Assembly (NCBI GenBank): GCA_018881555.1
Contig: JACAXG010000025.1
Coordinates: 1,763,446 to 1,827,445 of the forward strand
Direction: 5' to 3'
Length of the DNA: 64,000 nucleotides
From: Amblyornis subalaris
Taxonomy: Eukaryota; Chordata; Aves; Passeriformes; Ptilonorhynchidae
The first letter of the stretch is position 1. Every line of letters begins with the position of its first letter. Below are positions 1-11,329 of the stretch, piece after piece. Under the pieces are notes generated by a model, which saw only the letters and a program-made list of their open reading frames with translations, ran no database searches and was not told where the DNA came from. The position numbers and the translations under genes were made by a program.

Positions 1-3000
1 TTAAAATAAGCACATCATTTGCCCTGCAAAGTTCAGAAATTTTCATGAGTTCTCTCTTAAAATCTGTGAGTAGTGGTTACAAAAAGCCAGAAAAACATTC
101 TGCTGAAGATAGTAGTGATCTATATACTGAACCCAGTGATCACCAAATAGACAAAATTGACTATATTGTGTTTTTAAAAGTGTCCAAAACCTGTTCGATT
201 TTGATAAAGATTTAAATGGAAAGGGGTTCTGTGTCTTCTCAACAGATTTTCATATCTCCTTGACCCTTGCTATCCAAGCACTTCTAAAACACATCACTTT
301 AAAAATATTTTAAAACACTCAGTCTGACTAGTTAGTGTTGAACTGTTTAGTCTCACACACTTAGACTTTGAGCCCCAAAAATTTTTCAAGCTAAACTGGT
401 GAACTTGGAGAGCTAAAGGAACTTAGATCTGCTGAACTCAGAATGACACAGAAATATCTACATAAGCATTATCTCTGCTGACAAGTTCTGATTGACCAAT
501 TATTTATATCTGACCCGCAGGTGGGTTGTATGAAACTGGAGACAGCACAGAAACCTGCATTTTGAGATGGTTTGAGAAAGCTGAAACTTCTGACTGAGTT
601 CCTTGTAGCATTCTCTGCCTTGACATGAGACCATGTTTTCATGGCACACAGCACTAACAAATGTGGTACTCAGTTTAACTTAGCATGAATAGCCAAGTTT
701 CATCAAAGCACTGTTATTCTCTGAAAATGCCTGGAGAACTTTAAGCCATTGACTTTTCAAAATGTAGTAGTCAGATTTGATCTCTTTGAGTTGCTGGTTT
801 TTCTAATCATTATCTTACATTATGAATTTCAGATCCTATTCGTATGGGTAGTGACCAAAAACATTCTGAGCTCTTTGTCTGGGTTACCTAAGAGTCTCGC
901 TTGCTGGTGAATGTGCAAATAATTGAAATAATCCTTTTTAAAAAGGATGAGTGAGCCAATGGATAGTGAAGATATTTCAGTTAAAAGAAACAAAAAAGAA
1001 ATTAAGAAAGCCAGTGTTCTTAAACAGGTCCATGTCAGTGCCTGTAGCATCTCTAGAATTTTAATTCATGTGCATAAAAAAACCAAATCCTGTCATCTTT
1101 ATAAAATGAAGGAGAAACTTTCCAGAGCAAATGGCTGCAGAAGTGAAAAGGGAACAAGACCGAAGTTCTCATTCAACATAGATGTTTGCCTTGTATGTTT
1201 TTGAAATCAAGCAAGTATTTCTGTCCCTGGAACAAACTATCTAAAAACAGGTCTTGAAACACCTACTTTTCTTATTTCCTTCAGAACCATAGTGTATCCA
1301 ATAGCATCCTAAAAGGACACACCAAGCCTAGATAAAATCTGCAAATCTTCTATGCATTCTTGTGTGGACTTCACCTGTGTAACTCATTCTTACTACAAAT
1401 TAAGGACTTATACATCGGTATTTGATACCAAACCTGCAATCATGTTTGTTAAGCATAAAAAGAAACTTTTTATTCACATGATAAGTGTGCCCCAAGTCCC
1501 TTGAAGAATATCATGGTATGTGAGCATACATTTACAAGAAAAATTTACTATTCCGTAGGATTAAAGGAATCCCTTCTTTAAAACATTCTAGGGTATTCTT
1601 TCTCTTGCACAACATACATTTATTTCTCTTTGCAAATCCATCCAGCATTGCTAGACATAGGGTGTTCCCAGTTAGCCACACAGAAAGTAGAATCATGGAT
1701 GTAAACACAGCCCTTATACTGCTGTTCTGAGTACTACAAACCAGACAAAATTCGGGGGACTATTGTAGTTTAACCTCTGTGTTGACAGAGTCTTGTTGGA
1801 CTCTGTGTGTTCATAATTTATCTTTGGAAAAACATTTTTAGTTTTTCTGAGGGTTAACTGCACAATGTATGGTACATGTTACTTATATTTTTCTAATTCT
1901 GTAACAACCCTAACATTTGTGGGTGGAATTGTCATTATGTGATATAAAGGATTCGTATAAAGATGTTTTTCAATACTTGTAATTACTTTAAAGGGTATAT
2001 GGTAAGACATTTGTCTGGAAGCATTTAAAAGCTAATATAAAGTCACCATTTATTGTAATCAACTGCACTTGCTTATTTTTCTCAGTGTTTTTCTTCTGTT
2101 TTAACTTTTTGAATCTTAACTGTCAATAACAATTTTTGATTTACCCTCTTTCTTTTCCCTTCACAGATCGAATATTTTTGATCTTTCAGGGTTTTCAAGC
2201 AATGTTCTGACATGCATTCAAAATCTCTTTATACCGCAGTCTTCCTAAATTTCTTTTGTTCTTGATTCAAGTATAAGTGGTTATGTTCCCTTTAGTTATT
2301 TACAATATACTTAAAAATAACTTCATGTGACTGTAGCTAGTATATATACTTTTTTCCTCTCATGCAGATCTTCACAAACTACAACAATGCCCACAGTTTA
2401 CTGAGATCTGAGTTGACATAGGTCCAGATTTAAATCTCGGATGTATGGAGTATCAATTAAATGAAAATCAAACTACTGTTCTATGATGAGGATGTTCTGA
2501 TTTTCAGATGCAGATATTAAGACTAAAATGCATAGTCCTTTTCCAAAGCATTTAATCCATTCATTATATACTATTTCATTTTGTATTAGTTCTTTTTGAT
2601 ATTGTAAATTAATACATGCATAAAAGCAAAGTATAGTCAGTTGAAATGTCTATTGCTACAATTATGAAGAAAAAAGTATACTCACCAGTGCCTTTAATAG
2701 ACCTCTACCTGAATAAAAGACAGAAAAAAAATTCTTTCTATTGCAACTTGTAAAATCTTGGAGTCTAGTCCTTAAATCTTTCCTCACTTGCAAGAGTAAG
2801 TACTGAGAATTTAAATTGCATCAAACTGAAGGATGCTGCAGAAACGAGTACCTCCATGTTTCTTTAGTGCTATGGAACAAAATGAAAATACTGCCTCTAA
2901 ATATTTCTTTCTAACAATCTTTAATGGTTGATTAAATATTTGTGCTATTCAATAGCAGTTCTGTAGAAGCAGGCTCAATGCTGAGAAACTCACTGAAGTG

Positions 3001-4700
3001 CAAGACAGAGTCTTATCATGGTGAAGTATTGTTAAATTCTATTTATACGTGAGAAGGCTTGGAGCAGTATGTACTGAAGCACCATCTCTTAGATAAAGAT
3101 AAGATTTATTTTCTCTAGGAATTTCTTAATTTGGAAATAGTCTATAAATAAAAACAAATCTGGTATGTGAGCTTTTCACATTATTTTCCTCCGTCTGGAT
3201 ATGCTTATTTGCTTAGAGGAGTCCTGTGCAGTCAGTTTTTGCAGTGGGCAGTATGCTCACCAGCCATGGCTTTTTGCTGACCAGATCACAATCTACAATA
3301 TAGACCAAGGAAGGAAAATGAACTTTAGCTTGGAAATGTCAAGTAAAGCTGTATGTTTTATACTGTTTTATGACCTTCATTACGGCCTTAGATTTGAAAA
3401 ATCTTCCTAAACTGCTGTCCATATGCTCTGAGTAAAGCAAATGTTTGTGCTGCTGCTCTCCATAATCCCCTTTTCCTTTCTCGCACATCTGCTAATGACC
3501 AGGCCTTTTTCTCAGTGTGATTGGAAAGACACAACATATTTAAAACTAGAGACATCATTGTTATTAAAACATTTTACTCAGGCTCAAAATCGAGGTTTAG
3601 GAATCATCAAATTTCCTCAGTGATTTTGGGCAGCTGACTGAATCCCTCCATGCTTGGTCTCCTATTTGTAAAAGTGAATAATAATGTTTAATTTTAGGAG
3701 AAAAGTATTGTTGCTTATTTTGATTGAAAGAATTTTTTCCTTGCATAATACTAGGAAATAATATTATCTCATGAATCTTCCACATACTGTGAATAATGCA
3801 AATATTTCTTAAAGTAATAATACTGTCTCAAAATGCTTTAAAATTAAATTATAAATGAACTGCTATCTTTGGGTTTTGAGTTTCAGTGTTTGTGGAGAGT
3901 GAAATAGTAAAGTAGCTGAATAAAAAGTACTAAAGCTTTTGTGCTCCTCCTCTGAACACTAGTAAGCTCTATGTATCATATTCTGAAAGTACTAAACATA
4001 GAAGCTCTCCTTACTGTCACGTTCATTTGGAAGGCCACATCTGGAGAGAAAACTTACTAAGGCTTGTCCGTGTACCGAAGCTTCTATTGGTTTAATTACA
4101 TAAATCACATTTATATGACAAGTATAAACACTATGCTGTACCGTATCTTGGCAGGCACATGTTATTCAATTTGCTTCCAAGAGTTCAGGTTGCTGAACAT
4201 CACGTATTGCATGCCTCAAATACAATGGAAAAAAAGAAAGGCAAAAAATTGCAACCGTCTCCCTACCTCCATAGGTACTGAATTCTAGGATTTCAGGGAC
4301 TTTCTTAGCACTTTTGTCAAGTGGAGTAGCCTTAAAAATTGATTCAAAGGAGAGCTTGTCAACCTAAACAAGCATGTGCAGAAGTGGCTTAGCTTGTCAA
4401 CACACTTTTTTGGAGCCGATCTTAGCCTGCACCTTATTGCCTCAGTCTAATGAAGGAGAAAGCCACAGATCCTTTGAATTAATTGCTTCTGCTTTCAAAG
4501 GAGTTGTTTATACAGCAGAGTCGACATTCAGTGAATTGTTTAGAGATACTTATGGTATGGAGATGTGACCTGTTGCAAAAGATGGGAGGACACAAAGGTC
4601 ACTTGATTTCTGTCAGCCTGAACCGTTGTGTTGATAACAAACATGCCGTTCTAGGATTGCATACATATACAGAATGGCCAGAAGTGGCTGCAGAGTTTCT
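1..4700. other. Unique AT-rich non-coding DNA
   Basis: No coding exon, RNA gene or transposon could be recognised. The longest ATG-started frame, at 947-1204 (85 codons, rich in Lys and Ser), overlaps another frame on the opposite strand and matches no family I know. A pyrimidine tract followed by CAG near 2143-2166 resembles a splice acceptor, but no open frame with a donor follows. The stretch suits intergenic or deep intronic DNA. Confidence 0.6.
931..948. repeat. 18-bp perfect palindrome
   Basis: The sequence ATCCTTTTTAAAAAGGAT equals its own reverse complement, with no spacer. A perfect 18-bp palindrome is expected about 0.25 times per 64 kb under uniform base use, and more often in AT-rich DNA, so it is only mildly unusual. 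It could extrude as a small cruciform. No known protein site is evident. Confidence 0.9.
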
Positions 4701-4739
4701 GCATGAAACTATGTGAGGAACCTATTCTGTCTTCCATGT

Positions 4740-4925
4740 CGGGGCAAACTTTCAGAGGAACTAACACCAGCATCAAAGGAGTGAGGCTGCCCTCCTGCCT
4801 TTGGCTGCTTCAGGCACAGTTGGTGCATTGCAAACCGGTTTGCAGCACGTCATCTGGCCGGGTATGGCAGTGGTGGTAAATGTTAGTGGACTGACAGCTC
4901 GCCAGTGCATGCTGTACCTCTAAAG
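4740..4925. promoter_or_regulatory. Candidate cis-regulatory patch with a Grainyhead-type palindrome
   Basis: This block is visibly richer in G+C and CpG than its flanks. It contains the perfect 16-bp palindrome TGCAAACCGGTTTGCA at 4829-4844. The core AACCGGTT at 4833-4840 is the known consensus for Grainyhead-like (GRHL/TFCP2 family) dimers. The outer GTGC (4823-4826) and GCAC (4845-4848) extend the symmetry after a two-base bulge. The binding call follows from the motif. Enhancer function is inference, and conservation was not testable here. Confidence 0.3.
4829..4844. repeat. 16-bp perfect palindrome containing AACCGGTT
   Basis: The two 8-base arms, TGCAAACC and GGTTTGCA, meet without a spacer. 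The centre is an exact GRHL-type dimer site. About one perfect 16-bp palindrome is expected by chance in a window this size, so the match to a known dimeric motif matters more than the palindrome. Confidence 0.9.
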
Positions 4926-4929
4926 ATGT

Positions 4930-6850
4930 ACTAGAAACAACATTAATTTCAGCAAATATTTACAAATACACTAGGATCAAACCGAACCACACTCCTACTT
5001 CCCAACCTCAGGTGGGAGGTCTATGTGACACCTACGAAGGGAAGAGTTGTAGTTCACCCAGGATTACAGGTATATGAATACAGGTTTGAGACATACTGGT
5101 GAGGTATAAGGTAATCTCATGGTNCCAATGAGGGCAAGCCAGTGCTTTGTTCTCTCCCAGTAGCAGAGTATGCAGAGCGCCTTATTGCCTGTGGTTGTAT
5201 GGATGGCAAGTGAGGAGTGTATCCAGAGTTTCCTATTAAAAATGGATAGTTCCTGATCTGGCTGCAGCATGGGGAGAATAGGAAGCTGTAAGGGTCAAAT
5301 GCTTGTGTTCAAGGGAAAAAAAAAAAGAAAAGTAGCTGATCAGGTAGATGAAAGTTTTGATACAGCCAGTGCCTTGATATAGTGTCATATTACCATATGG
5401 TCCATATTCCCTTGCTGCAGTTCGTTGTCTCTCTTAACACCCATTGCAGTTAATTGTAGTTGAAAAGAAATATCATCAGAGTCTGTATACAGCTAGGTGA
5501 AATGGGGTGGCTTTTATTTAATATAGATAGTTTGTAGATTTGAGTTGTGCCCTGCTTCATAGTTGTTTTGATTTTAAGATGTTTTTGTCCCAATTCAAGG
5601 GACATACTGAAATACAGAAGGCTAAAAAAGACATTTTTGATTATGTTTAGTGACAGGTTTTGCATTGTTTTAATTGATTGTTAAGGCTAAATTCTGTGCA
5701 TTTTAAATTAGGCCTATATTTTCTGGGAGCAGCTTTAACCTCTTCCAACTTAGTATCATATGGCAAACCCTAGCCTTCTGAAAACATACCCATTTCATGG
5801 TCATGATTAACTCTCTTTTTATTCTTTACTGCAGTACCTGCCAGGAGTTGAGAGCTGCAAGGAATGTTCTAATCATTGATTAAATATCTTGCTGCTTCTC
5901 ATTCTTCTTTCCTTCTTGTTTATAGTTTAAACTCCCACACACACAAACAAAAAACCAACCAACCAACAACAAAACCAACCAACCTACAACAAAACTAAAA
6001 ACCACCCCAAGCTTTTCAAGGGGAAAATATAAATATAATGATTTTCAAGGAAATGTATAGTAAAAGCAAATTATTCTTTGTATTAAAAGTGCCACTGTGC
6101 AATTGCACGGAAATTAGTTATACATCTCATCATCAAGGCTGAGACACACACAAGACTAGACAATACCTTTTCCAAAAGTCCACAGGATTGGCCTTTGACA
6201 CTATGTACAGAGGACATTTACAAATGAAATCCCTTATTATTCTAGACCTTTGCTTAAATATTTTTAGCTCATGCAACAGCATCTGGTTTACAACAGGAAA
6301 CAGGCTTATAGCTAAATGACTTTTGCACATAAATATTTAAACTCCATATACTGAAATGTGACACCACAAATTATCACTTCCTGGTATGCAGCCTCTTATG
6401 CTCGGTTTTACTTTGGCAGATATAAAATATCACAGAGACATGATAAATGTAAAGTCCTTCTCAGAAAACAAAGTAAGTTCTAATATCACTTTGGAATGCT
6501 ACAATCTTAATGCAGTATTTCTGATTTTATTGAATTGGCATGTTTTGGGGGGTGTTTGTTTTTTTCCAAAGATAATCTGCCTCCACATTTACTTACAAGT
6601 TTGACCTAGTCTGCTCTTTCTTCAGCCAGAGGGATATTTGCTGTAGATTTCAGCTGATAAATTGTATTACAGGAATATGTAATCAAATAGCGTAAATTCT
6701 CTTCATTCATGAGATATCAACAAGCTTTAGGAGGGACATTAAGTAAAAAGCGTAGTTACGTTATTCTGGAATTCAGTGTTGGGGAGGAAGAGTAATGGCA
6801 CATAAGTAAATGATCACACTGGCAATTGGTATGTTTACTACATTAATGCC
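4930..6850. other. Unique non-coding DNA with one simple repeat
   Basis: Apart from the A/C-rich simple repeat near 5936-6009 and one ambiguous base at 5124, nothing is recognisable. Frames are short and run on both strands without a preferred reading frame. Confidence 0.6.
5936..6009. repeat. A/C-rich simple repeat, (CA)n to (CCAA)n
   Basis: A short CA run passes into interrupted CCAA and CAACAAAA units, ending in AAAACCACCCC. On this strand it has almost no G or T. It looks like a decayed compound microsatellite, and length variation between individuals is plausible. Confidence 0.85.
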
Positions 6851-7007
6851 TTTTTTTGTTTAATGTCTCTTCTTGGCTGTGTATCCTTATCCCATGCTTA
6901 TATTTGTATTTTTCTTCAGAATATGGACTACATATGTCTACTGTTCTATTAACTCTCCTTCTAGCTGGTCCATTTCAGCTAAATAACCCGGGATGTTCTA
7001 CTACCTT

Positions 7008-7031
7008 TCCATTCGAATGGTCTCGAATGGA
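7008..7031. repeat. Inverted repeat, 9-bp arms
   Basis: TCCATTCGA at 7008-7016 and TCGAATGGA at 7023-7031 are exact reverse complements separated by six bases. The left arm also overlaps a CCATTCGAATGG palindrome, so three related half-sites lie within 24 bp. It may be a dimeric protein site or chance. Confidence 0.8.
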
Positions 7032-7080
7032 CTTCTGTCTTACTCAGGACTTTGCAGTCAGTAGCAGCAGGTGTGGTAGA

Positions 7081-7134
7081 AACCAGTCTGAAAGCATGAA
7101 AAATCTTCAGGATGTCAGGGCCCACAGACTGGTT
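7081..7134. repeat. Inverted repeat, 10-bp arms with a 34-bp spacer
   Basis: AACCAGTCTG at 7081-7090 and CAGACTGGTT at 7125-7134 are exact reverse complements. The spacer does not extend the stem, so it does not look like a microRNA precursor. It sits inside the exon-like stretch that ends at 7169. Confidence 0.8.
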
Positions 7135-7379
7135 CTGACAGACTTTGGCATGTCTGAGAAGATCTCCAGGTAATCGTTTGGGGTTAATCTTAATGAAGGT
7201 TTTAGTAATAATGGATAATTTAATGGCTAATAAGAAGTTAATTTTGTACCTGTTCAGCACAGAAGAGATTTTGAGTATTACATTCTGTTACATGGACATT
7301 ATAAGATGCATAAAGAGTTTTAGCCCTGCCATTGAAGCATTCCTAAGACAGATATACCTCTGATAAGAAAATGATTGAG

Positions 7380-7625
7380 AACAGTTGTCCACGAACTGAG
7401 TGGGCTGCTTGAAAGGAAGCAAAGGAAAAATGAGAGGAGAGGCATGGACAGTTTGAGGGAGGTTGAGTGCACAGAGCGGCTGAGGCGAAGGGCAGGGGAG
7501 GGGCCCAGTGCGCCAGAGCAGAGCCAGCTCTGACAGAGAAGGGCTCTCAGCTTTACTCAGAGCTGTTTTCCCACTACAGCTTAGTTAGACTTAGTCCTGC
7601 CTGCCTCCCATGGATCTAGGAAAGA
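7380..7625. promoter_or_regulatory. Local GC-rich block with an SP/KLF-type box
   Basis: G+C rises clearly over the AT-rich flanks, and several CpGs cluster between about 7476 and 7512. GGGGAGGGG at 7495-7503 is a typical SP/KLF binding box, directly followed by GGCCC. No TATA box or open reading frame accompanies it. It may be a small enhancer, an unannotated CpG-containing promoter, or an old repeat fragment that has kept its composition. Confidence 0.2.
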
Positions 7626-7636
7626 TAGAAGTTGTG

Positions 7637-7649
7637 AAAAAAAAAAAAA
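7637..7649. repeat. A13 homopolymer
   Basis: A run of 13 A follows the GC-rich block. I see no target-site duplication or gene-like sequence upstream that would make it a retroposon tail. Confidence 0.9.
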
Positions 7650-9295
7650 TTATCTTTATTGCATAGCTAGTAAACATGATCAGAACAGAGAGTCAGAGAG
7701 AGCACTCAAAGATATCATGGTCAGAAAGGAGGAATCTGATGACAATTCCTTTACAGCCCTGTCAACTTGCAGTTTCAGTTCAAGTAGTTTAAGATTAAAT
7801 ACCATCGTTTTTTAGGAATAACATTTCTTTTATGCTGTTTCTAAAGAGCATGATTTACATAATCTAGGGAATGCATGTTCTTAGCTTTGTACATCTAAGT
7901 ACATTGGTAACAGCTAGTACGGATGGACATGCAATGTTACAAAATACAGACTAGGTATTCTTATATTCTGATAAAAAGTCTAATATATTTATTAAAATCT
8001 ACATGAAAAATTTACTGTGCCTTTTGATTAAAAATAATAGCCTTAGTTTGAACAACAGTAACATTTTACCAGTATTGGTTTAAGTTGTAAGGAAAGGGAG
8101 TTCTAAAAAGCTAATAATTTCTTAAATATTGTTCTTATTAAAAGCCAACAATAACTGTGATCATATTAATTTGAGTCTTAGCATGGCACAGTTTTGAAGC
8201 AAATTTTGAAAAGAAGTAAAAATTTCTATGAAATTATCACTGAAAAGAAAATATTTTCAATTGCTCTGTGTTTTGTATTCAGACAAAACCTGCACCAAGT
8301 CAAAAATTACCAACTGAGCTTATCTGTGATGAAAAAACGTTTTTTGGATACATAAAACATGAAGTGGAGTATTTTAAAATTACATTTGTTTTTGTCCTCC
8401 AGGAAACTTGTACATCCAGCAACTGAAGAGAAGAAAGAAGTCAGTGTCACAGCTAATTGTTTTATACCTTTCCACTAAATTTTAGCAGATTTGAGCTGCC
8501 CTTTTCTTGCTCCACACTGGTCAGATGATAAGGATTAATTTGCTGTGACCTATTTGTTTTGACCTTACTATGACCTTTAAGCTTTTTTATCCCTTTTCCT
8601 GACACTGTCTGTCATCTACCTTGGGCAGCCAAGTATAACTTCAAAGCACTGTTCTGTCGGATACTTAGTTTTATAGCATAGTCATTCATTCCAGCACATA
8701 AAAGATCATTTGCCTATAAACATTGTTGATGAAAATAGGAGTAAAATGAGTCTGTTTTAAGCTTCCCAGATTATGCCTCTGGGAGAATGCTACAAAAGGA
8801 ATAAAAGAGGAGCTACACACACTTTCAACTATTTTAGTCCATTATTTAAAGTAATTCCTATAGGAATATTTGCAGAAGAACCTCAGTATATATGATATTA
8901 AAAATGTCCATTGTATTGTATTTCAAGAGACAGGGCTTCATACAGTTCCTATTGTGTTTAAAGACATTTTATTGCTACGTTTTCACACTTCTGTTGGAAT
9001 GTTTTAATCCATCTCTGATTATTACATATGAGCCAGAGGTATCAAACCCCTGAGTTCACAGCTGGCTCAGGCGCTTACATATATTCCAGATTGGGTTTGA
9101 CCTGTAATTTTTTCCCCTTTCGTCTCTAATGATCCCACATGCACTTTGCAGGGCTACTCTGACCACACTGCTTGAACCTATTAATTACAGCTAGAATTGA
9201 GCATTTTCCAGGGGATACCATTTGACACGGTGATTTTTCTTTCCTTTCACCATGGCAGGTGACAGTTCTAACTTCGGCAGGCTCCACATTACTTG

Positions 9296-9337
9296 CTTAC
9301 TATTCAAAAGGAGTACATACTTACTATTCAAGAGGAG
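9296..9337. repeat. Tandem duplication, 24-bp period
   Basis: CTTACTATTCAAAAGGAG at 9296-9313 recurs at 9320-9337 with a single A-to-G change. This is a recent-looking two-copy duplication in otherwise unique DNA, most simply explained by replication slippage. Confidence 0.85.
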
Positions 9338-10244
9338 CAGAAATGGGAACTTCATATGTCTAGTGAGGGAGACTCCTAACTTTCCAGTGAGATGCAGTAT
9401 TCTAACATCCCAAATTGTTGGTCTCAAAAGTGTCGTATTGCATGGAGAGAAGAGCTATATGTTGTAATAATGAGAAAATGGCAGTGCCTTAGCAACTAAA
9501 TGTCTTATTTGTTCCAGGTTTCTAAACCAATATCACAATGATATAATACATCAACTCTTAATAACAGCATCTTGGGACCATGATTAATGCAGCTGTCCCA
9601 GATTCACGCAGACAAGATTTTTGGACAGACACACACAAAGTATGCCCAGATGCTCTCCCGTGCTCCCTCATACAATCTCTCACCTCACCACAAGCCCTTA
9701 TCAACTTGTTTTACTCATCTCTTTACTGAGCTATAGATTAGAGGTCTTAGTCTAAAATTCCTATTTGTTTCACAAGATGTCCTGGCTGTACCATGAATAT
9801 AGGAACATCCTCTTGGGTCCCTGTGCAGCAGAATATTTAAGCATATGCTTAGCTGTAAGCACATGTTTTAAGTTCCAGGAAAGTAAGAATCTAATCATGT
9901 GTTGAATCTGAGCCAGAAAATACAGCACAAGGCATGTGTAAGTAAGTGCAAACAGTTTGCTCAGGTTTTAGGGGTATGTTGAATTATTTTTTTTTTATCG
10001 GAAATGCCGTATAAACAGAGCCAGACTAAGTTTTGGGCATGGATAATCAGAACAATCTGCAACGGCTTCCCGTCTGTGGCTAATGGGATGTTTCTCCAAG
10101 CTTTGTCACCATGGCAAATACTTTTTAATACACAAACATTTGCTGCATTGAAAATCCACCCACTCTTGTTGAAAGATGGCCAGGTTTTGTAAAATTGCAT
10201 TCCAACTACCCTGCTGATTTTTAAGATAAGCCCTTTCAGTTAAC

Positions 10245-10304
10245 ATTCCATGTGTCTAACAAAAGATGTGTGAAAAGCACAGTTTATAAGAACACACATG
10301 GAAT
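10245..10304. repeat. Inverted repeat, 11-bp arms with a 38-bp spacer
   Basis: ATTCCATGTGT at 10245-10255 and ACACATGGAAT at 10294-10304 are exact reverse complements. The pairing does not continue inward, so a microRNA-type stem is unlikely. The arms could be the termini of a tiny MITE remnant, but no target-site duplication was found. Confidence 0.75.
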
Positions 10305-10360
10305 CTTTACAGTTTCACTGTTCTTTACTTTAATGAGAAAATGAAGTTAAAAAGTCTTCT

Positions 10361-10388
10361 ACATATGTACATGCATGCAAGCATGCAA
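10361..10388. repeat. Alternating purine-pyrimidine tract and 8-bp tandem duplication
   Basis: Bases 10361-10379 alternate purine and pyrimidine without interruption, the pattern that favours Z-DNA or cruciforms. GCATGCAA is then repeated exactly at 10373-10380 and 10381-10388. Both features are short and could arise by slippage. Confidence 0.75.
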
Positions 10389-10956
10389 ACAGGGTTTTAT
10401 TCACTGTTTTTTCTTTTCGTTTCCTTCCCAACCCTCAAAGGGACAAGCCAGTAAGTCCATGCCAAGTTTCCATCTAAACTTGACTTCTCAATTCTGGCAG
10501 GCATTCTGTGAACATCTCGTGTATTAATGAGAGATTAGTCTTTGAGGTTTCTTAGTCTTCACTGAGTGAAATGCATATGCTAGGTAATGAGGGATCTATT
10601 TAATTTTTCAAAATAATTGCTCTTAGCTTTTCTTCTTGCTTAAATATGAATACATAGAAAAGTAATAATGAATCTGTAATGTTTTTAAGTACAACACAAA
10701 TAAAATCTAGGTTTTTTCCCTTGTGCTATGGTTCTAGGAAGAAGGATCTGTCCAGCTTTCATTTTCAGTGCCATGTGGGTGTTTGATACCAGTAGAAAAG
10801 GTCCAAACACTTACATGAGAGAGTTACATTTGAGGAGAGACTTCGAGGGACATTTGTGGGAAGATATGAGCCGTAGCACTCCCAAGGGAAGACAACCTGA
10901 ATTTTGGAAACCTGTGTGAAGACTTGCAAGCCTTTAACTTGTTCAAAAAGGAGAAT

Positions 10957-10997
10957 AAAGGGGGGGGGGGGAAAGGAAGGAAGAGGGAAGAGGGAAA
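10957..10997. repeat. 41-bp polypurine tract with a G12 run
   Basis: Every base is a purine. AAA is followed by twelve consecutive G (10960-10971) and then GGAA and GAGGG units. Such tracts can form triplex (H-DNA) or intermolecular quadruplex structures and are prone to sequencing error and length change. Confidence 0.9.
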
Positions 10998-11088
10998 TTG
11001 AAAAAGGAAGGGAATCAAATGACTTTCCACTAGCTCAAAACCATTCCATTTTATTCTTCAGGTCTACATAGGGAATATTTTTCTGAAG

Positions 11089-11121
11089 TTGTTTTTTTTG
11101 TTGTTTTTTGGGTTTTTTTGG
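11089..11121. repeat. T/G-rich low-complexity tract
   Basis: Runs of six to eight T are separated by G, GTTG or GGG. It has no coding content and is a probable slippage product. Confidence 0.85.
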
Positions 11122-11316
11122 CTAACTGTGACCCTTTTATGTTTTTAGCAAAATCCACTGGCAGTTTCTTACTGAATATGTTATTCTTCTGCCCTTTTAA
11201 AAAGTATTTACTTCAGATCTGACTAAAGGGTAAGTCTCCCTTAATGTTCTCTTGCTAAACATGAGATAATCTGGTGCAGGCCTATTCACATTCAAATGCT
11301 TCATGCTTCCTTCACC

Positions 11317-11329
11317 AAAAAAAAAAAAA
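11317..11329. repeat. A13 homopolymer
   Basis: A run of 13 A with no recognisable retroposed body upstream. Confidence 0.9.

Larger units (their letters stand above)
6920..7169 (+). other. Weak exon-like stretch (not a confirmed gene)
   Basis: A pyrimidine tract ending in TTCTTCAG precedes 6920, and a second acceptor-like CTTCTAG precedes 6965. A donor-like CAG|GTAATC follows 7169. One plus-strand frame stays open through the whole interval and stops just past the donor. The encoded peptide, which ends in a segment reading LVLTDFGMSEKIS, resembles no family I recognise. The minus strand is also open over most of it, which weakens the coding case. The donor lacks G at position +5. It could be a lncRNA exon, a decayed exon or chance. 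Confidence 0.12.
7650..10940. other. Unique non-coding DNA with small duplications
   Basis: No gene is recognised. An acceptor-like pyrimidine tract ends in CAG at 8402. The sequence after it is open in two frames for about 25 codons, but it has no donor and no recognisable peptide. Local repeats are listed separately. Confidence 0.55.

Noticed and set aside
8382..8480. Splice acceptor-like tract followed by about 25 open codons
   Set aside because: Two frames are open equally far, both end in stops without a donor, and neither peptide is recognisable.
10245..10304. Inverted repeat considered as a microRNA precursor or MITE
   Set aside because: Pairing stops after the 11-base arms, and no target-site duplication flanks the arms.
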